From Lycocorax pyrrhopterus obiensis (taxonomy: Eukaryota; Chordata; Aves; Passeriformes; Paradisaeidae), in the NCBI GenBank assembly GCA_014706295.1, contig JACSVZ010000002.1, positions 49,564,717-49,628,716 of the forward strand: a DNA stretch of 64,000 bases, given 5' to 3'. A program made the translations under genes and the position numbers. The notes beneath the pieces are model-generated. The model saw nothing but the letters and a program-made list of their open reading frames with translations, had not been told where the DNA came from and ran no database searches. Within the stretch, counting starts at the first letter, position 1. The number at the start of each line of letters is the position of its first letter. This document shows positions 1-12,071 of the stretch, in pieces.

Positions 1-1062
1 TGTGCCCGTATAGACCACACCATGACTCCCACGGCACCAGCCCCACCTGCTTCAGGTGTAATGGGATCTAAATGGAGCAGAGAGGCACAGAAAGGGAGAG
101 AAGACAAAGAGGCATAATCACCAATATTGTGTAACTCCAGGTATTTTTAGCTCCTATACAGATATCCAAATCCCTTTTGAAACTTTATGAGCTCTTGACC
201 TCCTTGACTTGCAGTGCCAATGAATTCTTCGGATCACATCTTGAATGAAAATGTGACTGGTGGCCAGAAACGTTACTGAGCAGAACAGTCCCATCAGTTA
301 TAATTCAATAGGTACAATCCTGCTGCTTAACCATTGACATTTCTATTCCTTTTATATGGGTATGTGGCAGCAACATTTCTCTGGAGCAAGGCTAAAATAC
401 AAAGGACAGGCTTTTGAACATGACTTCTTAGAGTATTTAGCTGGAAATCCCTGGTTCCTTATGGCACCTGCAGATCTCAGCACTCCTTTTGACTTTCAGG
501 TTTTTTCCTAAATCCAACTTTGTCTTCCCACAGGTGAAACATTTCATCTTAGTTTTATTCATTCTGCTTTTTTACAATCCATTAGCTTGCTTTCTGTCAA
601 TTATCAACAGGCTTTTTATATCTCTTAGTGCACAAATCAGTGCAGAGGAAATGTTACCAAAATTTCTAGAACAGGGAGACATCTAAAGGAATGAACTGAC
701 TCTCTAAGGGAAAGAGCCATTTGAGGAATGCTTTTAGAAGGACCAGCATTTGACCAAGCTGATAATATAATATAGGTACAGCTGCTATCTTGTGACTTTT
801 AATACAGAAATGAGAACATGAATTAATTTCCTTGATCATACTGTTTCAATCTAAGGAAATCTGTAATAATTTACATAATTCCCATCTCCTCTCTTTCTGT
901 AGGCAATTTAGGACAATGTGTAATGCTTTTAATCAGTCTTTTATTAGTATCCTAAAAATGAAATCTTCCAAAAACAGGTTGTGAAGCAACATAAACTCAT
1001 GTACAATTAGCTCAGTTTAAAAATGTTTTTTCCTAATGGGATTATGTTCTGTAAATGATCTT

Positions 1063-1076
1063 GTTGCTATGGCAAC
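1063..1076. promoter_or_regulatory. Candidate RFX X-box
   Basis: The 14 bases GTTGCTATGGCAAC match every position of the RFX X-box consensus GTHNYYATRRNAAC, with both half-sites and the AT centre. X-boxes are bound as dimers by RFX-family winged-helix factors, which act at ciliary and neuronal gene promoters and enhancers. RUNX-like cores flank it: ACCACA just downstream (about 1087-1092, minus orientation) and TGTGGTTT at 1146-1153. No transcription start or CpG-rich promoter is visible nearby, so a distal element is more likely than a promoter. A match of this quality can occur by chance in a vertebrate genome. Confidence 0.4.
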
Positions 1077-4000
1077 TGCCACAAAAACCACACTGTGTTT
1101 TCAGTTCAATAGCAACTATTGCACCTGTGTACCAACCTTTCTTTCTGTGGTTTATGTTTTTGCTTCTCAGACAGTGGTGTGGAAGCAAAAAAAACCCGTG
1201 ACCTAGAAAAGTTCAGGCATTCTTTCAGCTGTGCTTGCAGGTACTATTATTAACAGCACTTCTCTTGTATTTTCTTCAAATTAAGTTCAAATTATCTGTA
1301 TTCACAAAGCTGAAAAAAACACACCAAAACTATTGATGGAGGTATGTGCGCATGTGTCTGCAGGGAAATAGAAAAGCACCCTACTTAGTTTGCATGGCAC
1401 CCTAGAAAAATGGGCATATAAAATGCACAATGAAAAAAAATTCTTTTAGGAGGCTGTGACCAGTATCAGTAAAAGCCAGCAATGAACAATTCTGTGTGGC
1501 CACATAGCTGTCTATAAAAACAGTCATACGAAAAGCCTTTTTCAAGCTTCTCCTTTCCACTCAAGTCAAGGAGGCATCAAAGAGGCATCATTTCCGTATA
1601 TTCTCTTGAGAGTTGATGCTGGAAACACAAGAGAATGGGAAATGATTTTTAATATTATCTGAAGTAAGGTGAGGTAAAAATAGCTCCTTTTTATTTATAA
1701 ATGTGTGGCTGAGTCTCATTTGGAATCAGTTGCACTGACTTAAATGACAGAATTGAATGTCAAGCTCAAGAAAGAAACATCAGTGAGGAGAAAAAGGAAG
1801 TTACCTGGCAAAAGTGGAATTTACCACTAGAAAAGATCATATAGGAACCCCCAGGAAAGTGTAAGTCCAATTCCCCCTAACCTTTTCATTATACTCTCTC
1901 TGAAAAATAAAAAGCATCAAACAACTTCAATTTCCTCCTGAAGGAAGAGATGATGCTTGCACTTGTAATTTTGAGGGGCAGTCAGACACAACAGTGATGG
2001 ATGCTGAGTTTGAACACAAATAGGGTTGGGTTCTGTTCCTCTAACACCCATTACCATTTCTGCCTTACCAAAAGCTTATTATTCCTATACTGTCTCAACA
2101 GGAAAATTATGCCCTTTGTTGTTGCAGAAAAGTAAACATAAAGCAAGATGCTATTTGCAAACTGAAATCCCTTAACAAGGTGTACAACAATATCTTCAAA
2201 AGGCGTCCTAAGCAAAAGAACGTCAAAACTAGCCAGATTTGCTTCAAATAGAAGAATGACTACCCTGTTCAGAGAAGAATAGGGAAGAAAGAATTACCAG
2301 ATGTTCCTAAGTGGAATACTGCATGATCCACTGTATTGAAGAGAAGAGATGGATTCAACGTAGCTAAAAAGAGACATTTTATCTAGCAGTCTTGAGAGCC
2401 TGAAAGTAAAATTCTGTTACCAGTATGACCTCTCAGGAACAGCTACACCTCAACAAAATGTCTTCATATTCCTTTCTTCATACACAATATATACTCCTTG
2501 CCCCATCCCCACAGTCACCACTGAGGCACCAGGAGTGTGGGGAATTTATTCTTATGCATGAAGGTACAAACACCAGTCATCCTTCTCTTTTTAGTACATA
2601 ATTCAGATTCTTCTGCTTTGCTGCACAGAATACATTCCCTGTACATAGACTGAGAAACAAACTGGGTTTACCACTTTCACTCAAGTAACAAGCCACAGGA
2701 CAAAAGTCCCTCAACCTGAGTACAGAGAATTAAGCCCTAACACCAAAAAAGAAGAGAAAAGTAGAGTTACAAGAATAACTACTATTTTTTGTTCGTTTCT
2801 GTTCTCATAAAGCTAATGCAAAAGATGCTTTGTGTTACCTGGAGTATTATCTATTTTTTCTCACTATATATGAAAAGTAAAACACAGAATGGTCCTAAAT
2901 GAAAACCTCAGACTTGAATAACCTGAGATTACCATAGTTTTTAATCTGCTGACTGAGGCCCAGTGTTAAATTGTTAAAAAATGATTACTAGGAAATGACA
3001 GGTACAATGTATGCAAGTAGCCGCCCACTTTGGTTTACTAGTCAGATGTAGGCCAAATTTTCAAATAACGCTATAAGGGAGTGATCACTTTTCTTCACAT
3101 ACATGAATCCTATTGATTAACCTACACTAATAGAAATCAATTGCACGAGATAGCAAATTATTCTGGCAGACAATCCACTAATACATGAGCAATGGTCATC
3201 ATCTCTATGGTGACATTCATTAAGACAGAAAATTATTTGCTGCCAGGGATTGCTGCTCAGCCATTCCCAATATTTTTAGACAATGGCAAAAGGGGGACAT
3301 TTTTTGACCCAAGAAATGAAAGAGAAAAAAAGACAAAGAGCAGTTCAGGACAAAGTGAAATTCCACATGCTGGGGTCATTAAGTTTTCATTCTGTGCATT
3401 AAACATTAATGAATAAACTAGAATGTAAACAGTGATGAATAGAAGAAAGACTGTTTTGTTTCAACCATTTTTCTTTAACTCTCAGACAGGACATTTTGTT
3501 TCTGAAATATTTAATTTGGAGGTTCTTGATAGTCTCTTGAGTTATAAAATACCAAATTGTAATTAGATCGTGAGACTTAGCTAGCTGGACTGAAATGCCA
3601 AAAAAATAAAGGTTATTTAATCATCAAAGTAATAACAGTTCCACTCTGAAGAGAGCTCTTGTATAGTTTGCTCAAGCTAAATCAAATTGTAGTGATTCTT
3701 GAATACAAAACACTGCAGGATCAATATTCACAGTCATGCAAGTATCAGAAAATCTGGGCTTTACTCAAAGCATTTTCCAGGACATATGAGAAAACCCTGA
3801 GTTCATTGCTCAGTTCTGACCTACTCCCATTTTTTTGTGTGTTAGGGAACATACATTGCACTTTAAACCTCCCCATGGAAGAGATGGTTTTCCAAGATCC
3901 CACAGCCAGAGCTGTCACTGCTGCCTCCCAGTCATCTGCCCACAGCCTGCTTGTGACCGGGAGCTGGAGACAGTGCCATGCTTGCACAGAAATGTGTCCT

Positions 4001-4623
4001 TGGAAATAAATTACTTATGGCAAAACACAATTGAATCTGTTTCTGAGGTTAATCCATAATGACACAAATGGCTGGTTTTGCCTATGAAGTCACTGAGTTA
4101 AGCAAGTGCTGATCTTCCTGGGAGAGGGAAGTGAATCCTGCTGACTCACCAATGCAAGCGAGGAGTTGGAAGGAAGATTGGGAATGACCCTGAAAAATGA
4201 AAGCCTAGGCAGAACAGCCCTCAAGGACGCAAACTCAGGGACATATCTGGAGGCAAAATTTGGTTCATAATAATTATAAATGCTTTTGTAAGTAAAAACT
4301 CACTCCATAATAAGATTAGTTCTGACAGTCTGAGAAACATGTTGGCTATATTGACAGCAGTCTGAGAAAACTCCCAGGCAGGTGTCTGTAAGCCATCGGT
4401 ATCTATCTAGAAGGCACTGATAATTCAAAATGAGCACAGAAGGTAACAATATCATTTGGAGACTGCAGAGAACGAGAGAAGATAGCATAGAAGAGTGAGA
4501 AATAGGCTTCATAAGCCTTACAAGTTCTGCACTGGCTCCTCTTTGATAGCTATTCATCCAGTTTGTTCTAAATTCAAATTATTGAGTATTACATATTCAA
4601 ATATGTATTATAATTATTTATAA

Positions 4624-4675
4624 ATTAAGCTTCCATCAGAGAAAAGGTAATTAAGCTTCCATCAGAGAAGAGGTA
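4624..4675. repeat. 26-bp tandem duplication
   Basis: Two adjacent 26-base copies (4624-4649 and 4650-4675) begin ATTAAGCTTCCATCAGAG and differ by one base, an A to G change in the last third. Near-identity suggests a recent replication-slippage duplication. The copy number may vary between individuals or relatives. Confidence 0.9.
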
Positions 4676-7567
4676 TTCTTACTTCCCAGTCATATGGAAA
4701 AAACGCAAAAAACCTGTAAGATGTTCCAAAAAGATCGGCTGGACCTACGTGAAGCATTTCTTCTACAAGAACTACATCATGTGGAATCGAATCTGAAAAC
4801 TAAGATCCTGATGCTATGGCACACTGTTTTAATTGACGCCAGCTGTATGCTCTTTGAATCACATAAAAACAATAAGAAAGTGAACATATTATTTCCCTGT
4901 GTATTTTCATTTCAGAAGCACTGGAATGTAAGAACAGTGTTCTCTATAGACAGACCAATACACTGCCACTTTTCCTATACTGCGACCTTCCTTTTTTGTA
5001 TCAGGACCAACTCTAAACTCCTTTTTTTAGACAAAGTTACTATGACCTTTGTTAAAATAAAAAGGACAACCGAAATTTTAAAAATAATAATTTTAAAAAA
5101 TGTTCTCATAGTGCCTCAGAGAAATCCTAAAAATCTTACACAGTTTGTGTTGAAAAGCAGAGGCAAATGTAGGCATACACCTGAGCTCTGCTTTTCTAGT
5201 GAACAGCTGGAAGTCTGAACTTCAAAATCCATCACAAAACCAAACACCAGGCTGTTGACAGTACTGTGATTGATCTGTCAGTCTTGACTCTGCAGAAAAC
5301 ATTAAATATTTATACCCAGTGGAAGAGATTATTCCACAGTCCAGTGGTGGTGGCTCTGGCCTGGGACATAGGAAAGTGTTTCTAATCTTCTGTCCCAATG
5401 ATAGCATAGTTCTTTACATGAAGTAGAAAAGTTTGCAGACTATTCTGTATATGGCTATGGCCTCTTCTTTCTTTCCCATCTACACCCCTTTCAGTCAAAA
5501 CTTTCCTGTCTCCTTACTTTTATCTGGAAGAAACTCCTTAGAAGCAATTGTAAGGACATTCCTATTAAAATAAAATCAATTCAATGATCTGGTTTTCCAC
5601 TGGGAGCGCATGTTGTCAGAAAAATCTTTACCATCTAAACAAATGGTCCCCTGACACCTAGTTACAATTCTCCCAGGAGAGAATCATCAGTATGAGCAAA
5701 ATCTCAGTTCTGTCCAGCCCTGACTTCTAAGAAATGTGGACTCTGGATCTTCTCAAGCAATGCATTGTAAGCAGAGACAAACAACTGACAAGCACATGTT
5801 CCCTCAAAAAAAGGAAGAAAACCTCAAAAAGTTTATTTATCTTCCTGCATCTCTGAATCCTAACAATAGTACCTGCATGTGCTACACACTGCCTCTCCAC
5901 CACCTCTGCAATGTGTCACGGAGGACTTGAATCATCTCTGATGGACGTCGGCACACATCCCGCCAAGCATCTGACAGAACAATCTGCGTGAGCTGCTCGT
6001 GATTGACGCCAACCTGTTACAAATCATTTGTCTCCAACAAACTGTTCTTAACAGTTAGTTTGATGTATTTGATAGGAACTGGGAGGGGAAAATAATAATT
6101 TAATAATGCAACATGTCAGAGCTAATTTTTTTTATTTGTTAGGAAAACTGTGCTTTTGTTAGATCTGTTGCTGGATTAAGCTAAAACAGCTAATGCTCAA
6201 GTCTAGAGCGATGTTTCAGTAATGGATTAAGTGGTTCCAGTTGTACTGAGAAGGGCAAACACAAAGGATTATTTCTTTTGCTGCCTTAGCCTAAGACCAA
6301 CCTGTCCTTCCTATCATATTGATGCACTGGCAAGCAGGGCAGTGCCTCGTGCAGGACAGCTGCCCTCAGTACCCACTGAAATCCTGTCAGGGCAGTGCAG
6401 AAAGCCATTTGCCCAGTGGTAATTTCATCACAGCTAATGGACTGCAGGAGCCAGGAGCCCCTGCTTGGGTAGAAGTGCTATGCAACTGATGAGGGACACA
6501 GCAGTCAGTACCAGGCTGTGTGCTGCCAGCGCCACATGGAGTGGTGCTTCCTTGCTTGCTCTGACCTTCTCCATGAAGGGAAGATGCCACACTGCCCACC
6601 TGGGCATCCTGTCTGGCATGAAAAAGAATGAGGAGCTGGTGGAGGAGGCCACAGCCCACCACCTGAAGCAGTCCACCACCCTCTCAGCTGCTGCTGCTGT
6701 CTGTCCATCTAGCAAAAGGAAACCAAAAACGAAACAAGATTCAAGAGAGAAAGGATCGTTTGTAAGCTCCACTGGTGGAAAGGTCTGAAATATTAACCAT
6801 ATTTTTAACATGTTTTAGAAGTTAAAAAAGCCCACAAATCCCAGCTAGGAAAATACTGCAAAATAACACATGATATTAAAGTGATTTTGTCATTTGAAAG
6901 TCATGAGGGGTGTTGAGATGATGGACATCCACATTTGGTGGCACCTGTTGGATTGTGGCAGCTCAAATTCCATTAAAATATAAAATGTTAATGGATAGAC
7001 TTATGAAGGTTCTCCACCTGAGTACCTCTGTCATTTTGTCTTGTGGAGGAGAAGGAACCAAAGCCCAAATGCTCAAGAACCCCTTCACAGTTACCACTCC
7101 ATCTTGCCAATGAACAGCAGCAGACGTTAAACTGTCACCAAGTGATATCTGAAAACCCTGGCCACAGCCACAACTTCTCAGAGAATTGTGGTTAAGAAGT
7201 TGATTTTTCTCAAGCTGACACAACAAACTCAGTTTTACCCATGCTGCAACATAAGTGAGTCCACCATGGGCTGCAGAAACCACTCAAAAGCTGGGAAAAT
7301 ATATGAATGGTTATGCCTGCAACCTGCTCTGCACTGCTGCAGCTACACTGATATCAACTCCTTTGGTAGCTTATTTAAAGCTAGTTGAACCAAGAATCAC
7401 AGTCCCATTTTCAGCTGCAGCACACACAGACTCTCCGCTTTAAAATAGATCTCAAGGTCTCCATCTTACTGTCTTTTCATATCTGCTTCAGTTTTAGCCA
7501 TTCAATCTTTCCAAACACCTTTCTCCTGTTTTGGGGAGATCTTTTGTTCAGAAGGGTTTTAAGTTAA

Positions 7568-7590
7568 TTTTTTTTTTTTTTTTTTTTTTT
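7568..7590. repeat. Poly(T) run
   Basis: A 23-base uninterrupted T homopolymer. It could be the tail of a minus-strand retrocopy, but the sequence to its right resembles no gene or SINE that I recognise, and no target-site duplication is evident. It is best treated as a simple homopolymer. Confidence 0.85.
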
Positions 7591-8557
7591 AAGATCCATT
7601 ATTTCTGGCAGTTAAATTTGTCATTTTGCTTCTCTGGGCTCATAACTGTAGTGTAAGTGACACTCAGGAAAAGAAAGGTGTTCATTTCAATGTTCCCAGG
7701 CTCAGAGTGCCTTGGCTCCTCCAGATAAAGCAAGCTTTTTCTGGAGATGAAGCGTTTAATGGGCCATTATCTGAAATTATTAACCACCGACAAATACCAC
7801 CTCATTCTTCCCCCACTTTTAAAGTTATAGTCTAGTACCTTCAAGAACTACAAGTTAGATAACTTTGCTGACAATTTGTACAGCAAAAGAAACAGTACGT
7901 GACAGGCAATTGTGAATTCTAACTCTGTAATCACACTTCAGAAGCCTCAGCAATATCTCATGAGAATGAACCTCAAGTAGCTATTATTTAAAGCATCTTT
8001 TATTTTCTAAATGCCACTGAAGCAAGGATTTTCATAATAGCAACAGATACAGGGTGAATTTTTCTATGGTGTAGAACAGAATGACCTACATTAAATTCCA
8101 GTAAAAACAGGCAAACATAGTTGCTTTGAGAGACGTCACGTTGAGAAACTCTGTGGCATGACGCAAGATCAGTAAATACCAAGATAGCTGGGGTCTGGCT
8201 GTATTTGCTACGATGCTTAGCTGAGCCACACATGTTCAGTCAGTCAGTAAATCTAGAACAGTTTTCCCAGGAAATATTAAGGAAGTTTCTTCTGAAGTGA
8301 AACCCTAGCTGTGGGAGATTATATGCTAAGATAGAACAGCTAGTGTTTTTGTAGACATTTTCAAAGCGACAATTTGTGGCCACAGGTGATGTTTATCCTG
8401 TTTCATGTAAAGCTAAACTGTCTCTTGCACCTGTGTAGGCTTTAACTCATAACCAAACTGAGTTCTGCAGGCTCCAGAAATGCCACATCTCTTTTTGGCA
8501 CTTTTACACTGAAATATTTTAATTCACTTTACTCTGCCCTTCTTTCTGGCCTATCAG

Positions 8558-8653
8558 AAAAAAAAAAATCCCAAACAAAAAACCAAAACCAAAACAAACA
8601 AAAGAACAACAACAAAAAAAAACATGCAAAAAAAACCCAACAAAAAAAAAACT
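8558..8653. repeat. A-rich low-complexity tract
   Basis: About 95 bases made of A runs broken by single or double C, with motifs such as ACCAAAACC and AACAAC. No retroelement body is recognisable upstream. It is called from base composition only. Confidence 0.85.
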
Positions 8654-10039
8654 AACCCACCCTGGTATTCATATGCTACAGATTATGTCCTATGACCATC
8701 TCAGAGTTAGGGAGCTACTTGAATTTAGTCAGGCAGGATCTTCCTACTGTCATAAGGAAGAAACAGGTACATAAGACCATTGTTTCCTCCTTAAGACAAG
8801 GTAAAACACAACTGGGCTGAAGATAACTTCCCTATCACAACTACTATGGACTGTATTTTTCTGTTCACAGAAAATAAGTAATGCTGAGTCTTTAGCATGC
8901 AAGACTACTAATTTCAAGGTTCTCCTCACTTTGTTGAATAAGTTGTTCTGATTTATCTAGCTGCCACAAGTTCCTGCTGTTGTAATGCAAGTTGCCCTCC
9001 AGGTCTTTAATACATCACAGACCATGCAGTTCTAAAAGCCAAGAAAAGCACTGCTTTCAACTATTTCCCTACTAAATTATGCATTTATTGTAAATGCCTA
9101 TAACGTTTGGGGAACTTGACAAAATACTGTGAGTTTTCTCTATCACTGAGGCAAGGCTGTATCTATCAATTTTTATACAAGAAAAATTAAAATTTTCAAT
9201 TCCTGTGTGTCTGTCAGACTCAAATTAAAAAGCTATCTCTTGACTGTTACAGCTGCTGGTACTTCATATGCTCCGGCATACTTAGAGAAGCACCTGAAAG
9301 AAATCCATTCAGTGGCAATCTTCTTTTCTGAGTATAAAAGGGCCACCTCTCTACTCCTATATTCCCAGACTACTTATTTCACAGGAAATAAAAAATGCAC
9401 AGTCCCAATCCCTTCCACTTAATGGCACGTTTGTATTACAAGAATCACACTCATGGTAAACAGCTTCTAACAAGAATAGTTCCGACTCTTCCCTAGAGAA
9501 GGAGGATGAGACTGGACAACATGCTGAAGATCAACATGAGGCTCAAGAACTGGCACTAGGAAAAAGATTTCAGATATCCAATCCTTAGAAAGTATTCATA
9601 GGCACAGGACCCTTCTTGACAGATGGATAATTCCCTGAGTATGTGGCATACCTGACCTTTAGGAATCAAGCCTGGTGTGACTGATAAGACAAGTGTGAGG
9701 CTTAGAGGAAAGGTGACAAGAACAAAAGACATTTGACTTGTAATCTTTGTGGCTAGTTTAAGTGTATGGGAAAGGAATAAGATAAACAAGACTACAGCAA
9801 TACAAGACCATCAGACAACAAAGAGAGGAAAATTAAGGAAAATGAAAACTCTATAGGCATTGAAATTATTCAAACAGCATATCAGAAAATGCAGTTAAAG
9901 TGGGACAGACCACATAATTGCCTAGAAATTAATAACCTAAATTATAGATCCAGCAGCAAATATTTTATCTCTCTGAGTTCGTGATAGTAGATGGAATTAA
10001 CAAATTTCGACTTTTCAAGTTAATAAGTGAAAAGTTGTT

Positions 10040-10905
10040 TTGGCCCTTTAGTCTGCCTGCAAAGATAGAAGAGACTGAAACAAATTCTGAAGGTAAAAAA
10101 CAATTAAAATATATGCTAAATGAAAAAGGAAATGTAGCAGTATATGGTGTATATTGCATCCAACTATTACCACTTTTGCTAATGAATCTGATATTTTAAA
10201 TGAAGCAAATGCTATAGGTCTCATTTATCTGGACTTAATTAAAGCATCTTGCAGGGACATAAGGAGAAATTATTAAACTAGAGAAAATTGGTAGTAGTAA
10301 AAATATTATAATGCCTATAAAAATGGTTTATAGAGAAGACAAGAATACCAGTAAGGGAGAATGGATCTCTGGCAACCATATTTCACATTTTCGTTAACAA
10401 CTCAGCCATAATAGGTAGGAGCACACGGGTGAAATCCAGTAATGGTGTAATGCTGAGAAGTATCTCAAAGTGGCAAGGACTCTAGCATTGTCTTGGAAGA
10501 GCTGGCAGACGGAGAAATAGATGCAAGTATATGTTGAAAATAACTACTTTTAAGTACAAAGTCACAGCTTTCAGGACAAATATCAGTAATTTCAGCTAAG
10601 GATTGGGAGTTCATCCTATAAGATGAAAAAGAAAGAAAGAAACACAGCAGTTTATTTCAGGATGATCTAAAAGCCACCCATGTACCGTTGTTGAGGGAAA
10701 TGCAATCTTAAGTAAGATGCCCGACACAAGGCACTTCCTTGGGAGTTAAGGAAATAATAACAGTTCTGCTGAAACATCATGTGAAACACAGCTCTGGCCA
10801 AGCACATTTCAGAAGTCAGTTCAAACTGGAATGTGGGTAAGGAAGACTGACTAGAAAGATCATCATAAGAACGAAAAAGTTCACTTCTGAAAAGAAAGGG
10901 AAACA
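10040..10905 (+). mobile_element. Ancient CR1-like LINE fragment, reverse-transcriptase part
   Basis: The plus strand carries a decayed version of the CR1 RT segment that encodes the LDFSKAFD block. ATTTATCTGGACTTAATTAA at about 10223-10242 corresponds to it. Downstream the order of motifs matches the rest of CR1 ORF2: a segment resembling the SVLGP/IND region near 10350-10420, then one resembling the region that normally follows FADDTK, then an AATTCAAACTGGA-like segment near 10820 and a GATCATCATAAG-like segment near 10860. Indels and stops break every frame, so it is non-functional. Similarity may extend left to about 9900 but is unclear. The divergence suggests an old sauropsid CR1 lineage. 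Ends are approximate. Confidence 0.65.
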
Positions 10906-11480
10906 ATTTGGCTCATTCAATGTAATGTATCTTACGCCACGGTGGGGCAAGTACAGGAAATGAGGAAGAGAAAATGCAAGTTATATAAAGTTGTCACAAG
11001 CACAGACGGATAGCCTGCAAGGCTGGCATGATTAATACAGGCTCTGTTATCAGACAGCACAGGGTCTGTCAGCTATTTGATTACCTTTGGATTCCCAGCA
11101 CAGATTATCAGGTGTTTGTAAGGAAGGAGCAGCTTCTCTCAAAGTGAGAAAGAATATCATGCTATTGGAGCGACACACAATTTTCCACTCTCCTACTAGA
11201 GTCCACCTAAGCACAAAAGTGCCTCCGCAGCAGCTTCATGATGAGGCTTCTATTCAGAAATCTGTTCTCTCTCCAACTGTTCCCCCTCTTGTCCATTGCC
11301 TCCAGCTGCTACTTCTAAATCCAGTAAGGATTATTAAAAGGTATCAAGATCAGAAAACTAAATTTTAATACTTAAGGTTTTAATACTTAATCCTTAAGGT
11401 TTACGAAGAAGTAAAACTAAAAAACTTCTGTGTTTTCTGACACAGGTAGATCTTGTTGGATTTTGTCCTGAAGTAAGTGA

Positions 11481-11523
11481 ATATATTCAATATATTCAAT
11501 ATATTCAATATATTCAATATATT
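11481..11523. repeat. 9-bp tandem repeat (ATATATTCA)n
   Basis: About 4.8 perfect copies of ATATATTCA in tandem with no mismatches, so probably length-polymorphic. The ATATAT content makes it easily melted DNA. Confidence 0.95.
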
Positions 11524-12054
11524 GTGAGAAGCAGGCTAACCCAAAGAATGGCCCGAGGAATCAGCCTCATCATTATACCTCATTCATGTTGTGCCTTTGC
11601 TTTACTATTTATAATCTTGCATTCTCTTAAACAGCAGCTGTCAAAAAGAAACCAAAACAATCATATGCCTGTTCACAATAGGCAACTAAAAGAAAATACT
11701 CAGCTCTGTGTGGGATTACTTCTGGTTAGATTCCACTAGAACATGCCACACACTGTAAAACCTTATAATTACTAATTAGACAATCAAGAAGATGACTGAG
11801 AGTGCCATTCTCCAACCCAGATTACCAGGAAACAAACACCAGAACAGAAAGAAAACGACACTTATCTCCAGAAACTGTGAATACAGCCTAACAACACATA
11901 TAAAGGAAGACACAGATCCTCAGGGAGCATTCTAGCACACCCCTAAGGCTCTAGGCTGAGATCCAAAACTGCCCGTCAGGAATGACAGTGGCAGGAATCA
12001 GAGGGACTTTGGCACATTTGACCCAATTTGGTGACCCTCTCACTTGACCCTTTG

Positions 12055-12071
12055 CTGCTGCTGCTGCTGCT
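12055..12071. repeat. Short CTG microsatellite
   Basis: Five CTG triplets in a row and part of a sixth. There is no open frame around it that suggests a coding homopolymer. Confidence 0.85.

Larger units (their letters stand above)
1..10039. other. Unique non-coding stretch
   Basis: No gene, RNA or clear interspersed repeat could be supported here. The sequence is AT-rich and frequently interrupted by stops in all frames. Landmarks are an RFX-type X-box (1063-1076), a 26-bp tandem duplication (4624-4675), a GC-richer patch with several overlapping short open frames on both strands (about 6300-6790), a 23-base T run (7568-7590) and a long A-rich tract (8558-8653). The frame at 4694-5218 is the longest in the window, but it shows no motif, signal peptide or repeat structure that I recognise. 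The stretch is probably intergenic or intronic. Confidence 0.6.

Noticed and set aside
4694..5218. 174-codon plus-strand frame, the longest in the window
   Set aside because: No domain, repeat or signal peptide is recognisable, the composition looks like random AT-rich translation, and there is no supporting promoter or splice context.
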